A stretch of DNA of 34,807 bases from NCBI GenBank assembly GCA_016214055.1, contig JACRPE010000016.1:1-34807 (forward strand), in the 5' to 3' direction. A model generated the notes under the pieces. The model saw only the letters and a list, made by a program, of their open reading frames with translations. It ran no database searches and had not been told where the DNA came from. This document shows positions 29,233 through 34,807 of this stretch, piece after piece. Each line of letters begins with the position of its first letter. The stretch's first letter is position 1. This DNA is from Candidatus Roizmanbacteria bacterium. Its GTDB lineage: Bacteria; Patescibacteriota; Microgenomatia; UBA1406; GWC2-37-13. The position numbers and the translations under genes are program-made.

Positions 29233-29722
29233 ACTCGAGGCTTTTTTCGAGAAGCGGGTAGAAGGCCTTTTCCACACTCAACTCAACGGAAAGATTGTTA
29301 TTGGGATTTCGCAGGGTAAAGATATAGAAAGAGCCCGATTCTTTTACCGGAATTAATTTTTTCTGGAAAGTAAGAGTTTGCGTCGATGGGGCTACTTGCG
29401 CCACCGCAGATTGTTTTCGACACTCAAATGAAACTTTTATAGTTCCTGCATCCTGTAGCATGGCTCCCTCAGTTCCTTCTTTCACGGTGGTGAATGAGGT
29501 GGGAAGGAGGAATTGAACCCCGCAGGTGGTATGTTTATATGTTTTAAATGCCAGGGGAACCGTTGACGGAGCGGTTGTTGTTGACGGAGCGATACTTACC
29601 AGGAAGCTCGTCAATTTATTTGTTTTTTCAACCTGCTGTCCATATCGAACCCCCATGATGAAAAGAAGAACAAGAAGCAGGAAACCTAAAAATAAATAAG
29701 GAGTTCTTTTGCGGTGGGTCAT
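29225..29722 (-). CDS. small membrane-anchored protein, unknown
   Basis: A 165-residue protein with basic residues (THRKRT), one N-terminal TM anchor (YLFLGFLLLVLLFIMGVRYG, about 9-28), a Thr/Pro-rich stretch (APSTTTAPSTVP) and an extracytoplasmic beta-rich domain of about 100 residues containing two Cys (TTCGVQFLLP and VSFECRKQ) that could form a disulphide. This layout resembles small exported domains that are frequent in this group of bacteria; no function is recognised. Its ATG overlaps the stop of the upstream 727-residue gene by 4 bp (translational coupling). Confidence 0.75.
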   Translation of the reverse strand: MTHRKRTPYLFLGFLLLVLLFIMGVRYGQQVEKTNKLTSFLVSIAPSTTTAPSTVPLAFKTYKHTTCGVQFLLPTSFTTVKEGTEGAMLQDAGTIKVSFECRKQSAVAQVAPSTQTLTFQKKLIPVKESGSFYIFTLRNPNNNLSVELSVEKAFYPLLEKSLEFM

Positions 29723-31902
29723 TGATTGATTATACCCTCATTCATGAGAACTTGTACCAGATTTTCAACGGCAATACGGTATCCCCCCTTCATAGAGGCA
29801 TTATTACTTCCAGGAATCGTTTTAATACCCCCATCCTTATTAAAGTTTGCGTTAAATTGTACATAATTATTAAACCCATCTTGACCTCTCGTCAGCAAAT
29901 ATCCTAGAGGGGAAACGGATTTAACCAATTTTTTAAGCAGTTCTCCTCTTGCTGGATAATCTATCAGATATTGGTTAAAGTATTCGTATTTGTCGTCAAT
30001 GTGTACTGAAATATTTTTTAATAATTCTTCTCCAAAGGTTGCATCCATATAGCCAAATAAACCGTCAAGGCGTTTTTTCATAGCTTCATAATTATCCTCA
30101 AGTCCAAAATGAACCACTGTGTTTATGTCTTTCCCAGCTGTACTCATCAAGTCGTAAATGATATGTGCGTGTTTCGGATCTCCTCCAAGAGCAAAACCAA
30201 AAGGCGGTTTGTCCGATGTCTTAAAACGTGGAATAAGTGGCTTGATAGAGTCCATATTGTCTTTACCCTCTCTTAATGTGAAAAAAATAGACTTAACTCG
30301 CCTCTGTCTATCCGAAGAAAGACCCGAATATGCTTTTGCAATTTGTTCGGTAAATGATGAAATATCATTGTTGTATGCAAAAGGAGCTATATGGATATTG
30401 AGAGTTCCCTCGGGAGTTAATTCATTCACTAAATCATCAATGATTGCCTCAAATACTTCTTTGAGAAAAACAGATTTTTCAGGAGTCGCATCATACATGA
30501 GCTTGAGCACTTTAGTTGATAAAGCGTCAAAGTTATGTGGTTTAGCAAAGCGATGAGCAAACTCGTGTGAAAATGTAATGATGGCATTTTTTATTTCCAC
30601 ATTATGTTCCAGTCCTAATTTCTGTGCTAAATTATCCAGCTCTACAGGGGAAAAGGCTCCTTCAACACGAGAGAGGGCGTCTTGAGGCGATTTATTATCC
30701 CGCAAGATTGAACGAATATGATCGGCAATTTCTTTACTTCGATGTATCGAGAGGTTCTGTACAAAGGGATTAATACCCAAGGATTGAAGGACAGGACTAA
30801 ACTCTTTCCACTGTACATCAGTAAATTTTGAGGTGAGCCATATATATGATGTGCCTGAGCCTGGGGTAAAACTCCGATGTGTAAGTTCGCCTTTTTCATT
30901 AAGCCATTCAGTTTGTTGTTCTTGCCAGAGGCCAAAGACTTCAGCAATATTAGATGGCTCAAGCATATAAGCGCCATGATCGGCAGCTCCCATAAGATGG
31001 GTGAGTTCACGCATCTCCCTGATTGCTTTTTCATCTCCTGAAATGCGTAATTCCCGAAACATCATATATAACTTATCTACTTGGGGACGTAATTGTTCTT
31101 TTGTTTTTTTCGCTTCTTCGTCATCTGCTTGGTTTAAGTTTAAATCGAGGTCCTTCATCATCTTGTCATACGTTACGGGAGGACTTAAGTTTGGATCTAG
31201 AAGTTTGCTCAAAGTTGTTCCTTGTCCGGTAAAATCGAGATTCCATTTGGGGATGGTTGCGGCAATCAACATCTTTATCTTATTTTTTAACTGTTGATTG
31301 CCATCTCCTGAATCATCACGATAAAGGGCGTTAACGACTTTATCAACCAGTGCAATTGCGCGCAGTTCATGGAACTTGTACATCTTTTCCTGTGGTCCAG
31401 CTTCACCCTTATTTAGCAGGGAGCCTGTGTCATGGATTATGGTAGCAAGTGATATGGCAAGAGCATTTTCTACTGATTGTCGATCTTCGGGCAAGGTATC
31501 AAAAAGCTGTGTAGATAGGGTAAGAACTTTGGACACATGGTACTCAGAGTGGGTGGGTAAGATATTGGGATTGAAAGCGGCAATAACCTTACCATCTACC
31601 GAAAGAAATGGAGTTGAATTTATTTTACCTTGAAAGCATCCTATGACATTATCCCAAAGACGACCGACACTGTCTGCAACCCTCTTATCTATTAAGCTTT
31701 TTCCATATCTCTCCTTTGATAAATACTTTGTCAGTATTGTCTTGCTGTTATTAATTACATCCTGTCTTCTTTTCGGTGACCAGTCAAATACCGCCTGTTT
31801 TTCCACGGTTGACAGTCTTATTTCCGGTCGAGTTGCTTCAGGTATGGGAGCTCCCATGGTGTTCTTTAAAAAATGTTTTAATGATTTCTTCAATTGATTC
31901 AT
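29719..31902 (-). CDS. large HD-domain protein with possible second hydrolase domain
   Basis: A 727-residue protein. Residues about 115-185 form an HD-type site: SEYHVSKVL (His122), LATIIHDTG (His157-Asp158) and FHELRAIAL (His178-Glu179). At 446-450 it has HEFAH, formally an HExxH metalloprotease motif. In the last 230 residues the layout FLKEVFEAIIDDLVNEL, IHIAPFAYNN, FGFALGGDPKHAH, VVHFGLEDN loosely recalls adenosine-deaminase-like barrels (GxDxxGDE, HAGE), but the acidic and His residues are not conserved. Neither second-domain reading is secure. The start at 31902 overlaps the ABC ATPase gene by 65 bp; the ATG at 31857 (20-bp overlap) is an alternative. It is coupled to the downstream anchored protein. 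Confidence 0.65.
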   Translation of the reverse strand: MNQLKKSLKHFLKNTMGAPIPEATRPEIRLSTVEKQAVFDWSPKRRQDVINNSKTILTKYLSKERYGKSLIDKRVADSVGRLWDNVIGCFQGKINSTPFLSVDGKVIAAFNPNILPTHSEYHVSKVLTLSTQLFDTLPEDRQSVENALAISLATIIHDTGSLLNKGEAGPQEKMYKFHELRAIALVDKVVNALYRDDSGDGNQQLKNKIKMLIAATIPKWNLDFTGQGTTLSKLLDPNLSPPVTYDKMMKDLDLNLNQADDEEAKKTKEQLRPQVDKLYMMFRELRISGDEKAIREMRELTHLMGAADHGAYMLEPSNIAEVFGLWQEQQTEWLNEKGELTHRSFTPGSGTSYIWLTSKFTDVQWKEFSPVLQSLGINPFVQNLSIHRSKEIADHIRSILRDNKSPQDALSRVEGAFSPVELDNLAQKLGLEHNVEIKNAIITFSHEFAHRFAKPHNFDALSTKVLKLMYDATPEKSVFLKEVFEAIIDDLVNELTPEGTLNIHIAPFAYNNDISSFTEQIAKAYSGLSSDRQRRVKSIFFTLREGKDNMDSIKPLIPRFKTSDKPPFGFALGGDPKHAHIIYDLMSTAGKDINTVVHFGLEDNYEAMKKRLDGLFGYMDATFGEELLKNISVHIDDKYEYFNQYLIDYPARGELLKKLVKSVSPLGYLLTRGQDGFNNYVQFNANFNKDGGIKTIPGSNNASMKGGYRIAVENLVQVLMNEGIINQ

Positions 31903-32815
31903 CCTCCACCGTAAGGTCTGAAAATGGGAGGGATTGGGTGATGTGTTTGATTTTTTCGGGGAGAAATCCTTTCTTTATCAAAAAAGTAACTTTGGGATAC
32001 GAAAGAGTATAAGGTACTCCGATTCCCCGCAATTCGGTGTCATTAACCATTTTATCCAGAGTCACAACTACCCGCTTCTCGACAGTATATTGTTCAACTA
32101 TATTACTCAAACTTCCATCGTATACTATAGACCCATTATGGATGATGATGAGACGCTTAGCCAAGCGCTTCACGTCTTCCAAATAGTGACTCGTCAATAT
32201 TATTGTTGCTTTTGTTTCAGATTGATAGGACTTGATAAAGTTGCGGATTGCTTCCTGGGAAAAAATATCTAAACCGATAGTGGGTTCGTCAAAAAAGATG
32301 ATCTTTGGCCGGTGAAGAAGCCCTACCACCAATTCCATCTTCATCCGCTGTCCCAAAGATAACGTTTTTACCGGCTTATCCAGCAAATCATTTGCGTCCA
32401 ATAATTCGGTCAATTCCCCGACATTTTTTTTGAAATCTTCATCGTTTATTTCATAAATTGTTTTCTGCAACTGGAGAGAGTCACGGGTTGAGAGATCCCA
32501 GATGAGTTGATTTCGTTGTCCCATGACAAAGGCGATTTGTTTTAAAAAGCGGATATTTTTTTCAAAAGGAGTGGTGTTCATGACGGATACCATTCCTGAG
32601 GTGGGGTAGAGAATTCCTGATAAGATTTTTAAAGTCGTCGTTTTTCCTGCGCCGTTGGGGCCGATGAAGCCTACGAGCTCGTCTTCTCCGATATCAAAGG
32701 AAATATTATTCAATGCATGAATTTCCTTATATTGACGTGCAAATACGTCCAGGAAAAAATTCTTCTGTCTCGTGTGGACTTGGTAAATTTTGGTAAGGTT
32801 TTTTACGGTGATCAT
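31838..32815 (-). CDS. ABC exporter ATPase (ABC-2 type)
   Basis: A 325-residue ATP-binding subunit. Walker A GPNGAGKTTTLKIL, Q-loop region IAFVMGQRNQLIWDL, signature LSLGQRMKMELV, Walker B IIFFDEPTIGLD and switch His in LTSHYLEDV are all present. A C-terminal extension of about 95 residues is beta-rich. The MGQRNQLIWDL pattern and the pairing with two similar-size permeases fit the COG4586/COG4587/COG3694 uncharacterised exporter type. The substrate is unknown. The order of transcription is permease 1, permease 2, ATPase, HD protein, anchored protein, with hairpin elements in both gaps between the ABC genes. Confidence 0.92.
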   Translation of the reverse strand: MITVKNLTKIYQVHTRQKNFFLDVFARQYKEIHALNNISFDIGEDELVGFIGPNGAGKTTTLKILSGILYPTSGMVSVMNTTPFEKNIRFLKQIAFVMGQRNQLIWDLSTRDSLQLQKTIYEINDEDFKKNVGELTELLDANDLLDKPVKTLSLGQRMKMELVVGLLHRPKIIFFDEPTIGLDIFSQEAIRNFIKSYQSETKATIILTSHYLEDVKRLAKRLIIIHNGSIVYDGSLSNIVEQYTVEKRVVVTLDKMVNDTELRGIGVPYTLSYPKVTFLIKKGFLPEKIKHITQSLPFSDLTVEDESIEEIIKTFFKEHHGSSHT

Positions 32816-32835
32816 ATGACAATATTATGCTCCAA

Positions 32836-32926
32836 CAATAACTTTTTTACTTCAATTGGGGTTTACCCTGAAGGCTAAACCCTGAAGGGACCCCAAGTCA
32901 CCCCAAACTCGTAAAAAAGTTATTGT
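32836..32926. repeat. intergenic hairpin, TCAAT-GGG/CCCAA-ACTC family, copy 2
   Basis: Perfect 15-bp arms CAATAACTTTTTTAC (32836-32850) and GTAAAAAAGTTATTG (32912-32926). The inner box is TTCAATTGGGG ... CCCCAAACTC. An extra pair of ACCCTGAAGG units sits in the loop compared with copy 3. It lies between permease 2 and the ATPase gene. Confidence 0.88.
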
Positions 32927-32979
32927 TTCCGCGGGCTACACTCACAACTCGCAAAAAAGACTTTTCCTCCGCTTATTTA

Positions 32980-33771
32980 TTAACCACCCCAACTTTGGTA
33001 TCTTTTTAATGCAAACTTCCAAAACAATAGTGATGAGTACAATCCTCCTAATGATATCAAAAATGCAATTCCTGCTGTTTTGAAAGTAAGAAGTCCTAAG
33101 AGTGCCTGTACCGGTGTTCCCATCATAACACCAATAGGAATGATAAAAGTAAAAAATCCGCGGATGGGCTCTTTATATATCTCCATGGGAAGGCGCCCCA
33201 TGGCGGTGATATCCCGATATATCATGATGGTATGATCGACTTCGGTTGTCACAATGCCAAGAGCAAGAACAAGAATATGAAAGGCGGTTATCAAAATCAT
33301 TGAGTTTAAAATAAATAAAATATAGATGAACACGTTACTCAAGTGGGGGTTTCCCGATTTCAAATAGATGGATAATGCTATCCCGATAAATGGGACGATG
33401 AGAACTATGTCTAGAAAGTCTATTCCTCCTAAAAGGACTCGTATAAAAGGGTGAAACGGTTTGAGGAGTACCATATCAAGCCCGCCGGAGAGGACCAAGT
33501 GGCGGAAGCGGTAAACTTCGCGGTATAAAATCTGACTTAATGTGTCCAAAATATTGTAGGTGAGATAAAAAAGGATAACTTGATCGAATGTGTATCCTTT
33601 AATCAGACGGGTGCGACTGAAGAGGAGAGCGATGAAAATAAATATGAAAATGACGCGGATGGCTTTTCCTGCAAGAAAAAATATGACCCCCACTTTGCCT
33701 TGAAAGGTAGTTTTTAGGGAAAATTGGGCCAAGAGAAAAAATATTCTTGTATTTTTTAAAAATGTATTCAT
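32980..33771 (-). CDS. ABC-2 type permease 2
   Basis: A 263-residue integral membrane protein with about six hydrophobic segments, including VGVIFFLAGKAIRVIFIFIF, FIYILFILNSMILITAFHIL and a final IAFLISLGGLYSSLLFWKFA. It carries the conserved cytoplasmic loop region YREVYRFRHLVLSGGLDMVL of COG3694-type permeases and PFHPFIRVLLGG after it. It pairs with the 33873-34661 permease and the ATPase to form an exporter of unknown substrate. Length is normal. A hairpin element separates it from each neighbour, so the operon is loosely spaced. Confidence 0.88.
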   Translation of the reverse strand: MNTFLKNTRIFFLLAQFSLKTTFQGKVGVIFFLAGKAIRVIFIFIFIALLFSRTRLIKGYTFDQVILFYLTYNILDTLSQILYREVYRFRHLVLSGGLDMVLLKPFHPFIRVLLGGIDFLDIVLIVPFIGIALSIYLKSGNPHLSNVFIYILFILNSMILITAFHILVLALGIVTTEVDHTIMIYRDITAMGRLPMEIYKEPIRGFFTFIIPIGVMMGTPVQALLGLLTFKTAGIAFLISLGGLYSSLLFWKFALKRYQSWGG

Positions 33772-33784
33772 GTTTTTTCGTTTC

Positions 33785-33849
33785 GATCATATCTTTTTTA
33801 CTCAATTGGGGACCCCAAGTCACCCCAAACTCGTAAAAAAGCCATGATC
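33785..33849. repeat. intergenic hairpin, TCAAT-GGG/CCCAA-ACTC family, copy 3
   Basis: Arms GATCATATCTTTTTTAC (33785-33801) and GTAAAAAAGCCATGATC (33833-33849) pair at 15 of 17 positions. The inner part TCAATTGGGGACCCCAAGTC continuing to ACCCCAAACTC matches copy 2 exactly apart from the loop insert. It lies between permease 1 and permease 2. Confidence 0.88.
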
Positions 33850-33872
33850 TTCGCTCTCTATAATCACAACTG

Positions 33873-34661
33873 CTAACGTCCCCAAAACGAAAACGTTTTA
33901 TTTCCCCTTTTCCAAACAGACATTGCAACGCCGTACAACAGAAAGACCCAAACGCACGAAATGGCAAACTGCAAGTACACCAGTCTCCAATCAACGTGAC
34001 CTATCAACATTTGCGTCGGCAAATAGAATAGATAGGGGAAAGGAGTGATTAGCAATAAGTGATAGATTACCGAGGGCAAAATGTTGAGAGGGAAATAGGA
34101 ACCGGAGATAAAAAAGACGAGCATGGTAAACAGGAAGCGGGGGGCCCAGATTTCCGGCGTCCAGAAACCGATAAAAGATAATAGGAGATTGATGAAGAAG
34201 GCAATAAAAATTCCGTTTACAAAAAATAAAAAAAAGAGAAAAGGCTGTTGTGGCAAGATAATCGTCGCCTTAAATAACCACAGAACCAATCCCAATTCCA
34301 AAAGAGCAAAAACGATATTCATCACTTTATCCGTCAGATCCCGTGCGAAGTAATATTTGAAAAAAGAAATGGGTTTGAGAAGAATATTTATGATTGTCCC
34401 ATCGTTGATGAACGCACCGATCTCTGCGGTACGGGAGCCCATGACGAATGTAGAGATAAGACTTGCATAGAGGATATAGGAGATCATACTGTCTTTTGAG
34501 TAGGCTCCAAAGCTTAATCTTTTATCAAAAACCGCAGTCCACAGAAAGAAATTTAACAGTAAATTTAAAAACATCCGCAACCGCCAAAGAACAAAATTCA
34601 GTCGATACGCCGAATACTCTTTCACCGTGGTTTTAAAGATTTGAAGGTAGGGGGTGGGCAT
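33873..34661 (-). CDS. ABC-2 type permease 1
   Basis: A 262-residue integral membrane protein with about six TM segments, starting with an amphipathic N-terminus (YLQIFKTTVKEYSAYRLNFV) typical of COG4587/ABC2_membrane_6 permeases. The conserved EIGAFINDGTIINILLKPIS loop after TM2 and PLNILPSVIYHLLLITPF near TM5 are present. It is the first gene of the exporter cluster. A TAATAT lies 6 nt before its ATG, again suggesting a leaderless start, and an open frame of unknown nature ends 9 bp upstream. Confidence 0.88.
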   Translation of the reverse strand: MPTPYLQIFKTTVKEYSAYRLNFVLWRLRMFLNLLLNFFLWTAVFDKRLSFGAYSKDSMISYILYASLISTFVMGSRTAEIGAFINDGTIINILLKPISFFKYYFARDLTDKVMNIVFALLELGLVLWLFKATIILPQQPFLFFLFFVNGIFIAFFINLLLSFIGFWTPEIWAPRFLFTMLVFFISGSYFPLNILPSVIYHLLLITPFPYLFYLPTQMLIGHVDWRLVYLQFAISCVWVFLLYGVAMSVWKRGNKTFSFWGR

Positions 34662-34670
34662 GTAAGTATA

Positions 34671-34807
34671 TTAGATATATTGCGTAATAAGCACTTTAAC
34701 AATCCAGGCTAACTGATAAGGTTTTTTGTTTTTGGCTTTAACTTGACTCAAGTTCTTTAAAAGCAAGTCTGAAGTTACAAAGGGAAGCAATGTTTCTGAA
34801 ATGACGA
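34671..34807 (-). CDS. partial open frame at the window edge, C-terminal part
   Basis: A minus-strand frame open from the window edge to TAA (34673-34671), 44 codons, ending KPYQLAWIVKVLITQYI. It could be the C-terminus of a gene lying outside the window, possibly a transposase: the DNA for IVKVL (34690-34703) is identical over 14 bp to that for IVKVL at the end of the IS1595-type transposase at 108-121. An open frame of this length can arise by chance, so I give it little weight. Confidence 0.3.
   Translation of the reverse strand, partial: VISETLLPFVTSDLLLKNLSQVKAKNKKPYQLAWIVKVLITQYI

Noticed and set aside
30553-30567. HEFAH in the 727-residue protein as proof of a metalloprotease
   Set aside because: The surrounding helix and downstream sequence lack a recognisable zincin third ligand pattern, and five-residue motifs of this kind arise often in long proteins.
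32836-32926. Hairpins between ABC genes as Rho-independent terminators
   Set aside because: On either strand the T-run precedes the GC-rich part and the A-run follows it, the reverse of a terminator; they would also split an exporter operon.
34671-34807. Terminal frame as a definite transposase
   Set aside because: Only the five residues IVKVL resemble the left-edge transposase; the rest does not, so it is listed only as a partial open frame.

Overview
The window looks like chromosomal DNA of a small-genome bacterium of the Candidate Phyla Radiation (Patescibacteria), most likely a Microgenomates-type lineage. This is an inference. It rests on the gene mix (S6, SSB, S18, S41 protease, TatD, Fmt, QueA/Tgt, and many large orphan proteins), the near absence of Shine-Dalgarno sequences, the many genes whose ATG lies 5-10 nt after a TATAAT box, and the density of short palindromes and tandem repeats inside and between genes. 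TGA acts as an ordinary stop (thyA, tatD and queA all end in it), so the UGA=Gly code of Gracilibacteria/SR1 is not in use.

Layout. 1-978: the 3' end of an IS1595-type transposase abuts a PurM (AIR synthase)-like gene that lacks its 5' part. 1028-1784: two tandem, related small proteins with Cys motifs. 2000-4976: rpsF-ssb-rpsR, an unknown protein and an S41 protease. 4978-8352: a secreted Thr/Pro-rich protein (-), tatD (+) and a glycosyltransferase (-). 8432-12333: three leaderless orphan genes; the first and third carry carbonic-anhydrase-like C-x-D-x-R motifs. 12436-15892: a dCTP deaminase/dUTPase-family gene, then a minus-strand pair encoding a phosphoserine phosphatase-phosphoglycerate dehydrogenase-ACT fusion and a class V aminotransferase; together these could supply the whole 3-phosphoglycerate-to-serine pathway. 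16181-18165: thyA, folA and a small Nmad1-like protein. 18175-23064: an anchored surface protein, queA, a small membrane protein and tgt (tRNA queuosine modification). 23070-27133 (-): a putative lipoprotein with a CSDSR motif, an orphan, and fmt. 27166-29232: an HD-domain protein whose frame continues beyond a TGA. 29225-34661 (-): an ABC-2 exporter (two permeases and an ATPase) followed by a large HD-domain protein and a small anchored protein. 34671-34807: an open frame running off the window.

The most unusual feature is the repeat load. Five-copy tandem arrays of 7-8 bp (three copies of 9 bp in tatD) and perfect or near-perfect palindromes lie in frame within conserved enzymes (TatD, glycosyltransferase, ThyA, QueA, Fmt), adding peptide segments that these families normally lack. 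A separate family of intergenic hairpins shares an inner box (TCAAT-GGG ... CCCAA-ACTC), while the outer arms differ between copies but remain self-complementary.

No rRNA or tRNA gene, CRISPR array or prophage was recognised. Intergenic stretches are short; the longest are 15893-16180, 10136-10373 and 1785-1999. Apart from the promoters and hairpins listed, I see nothing in them.
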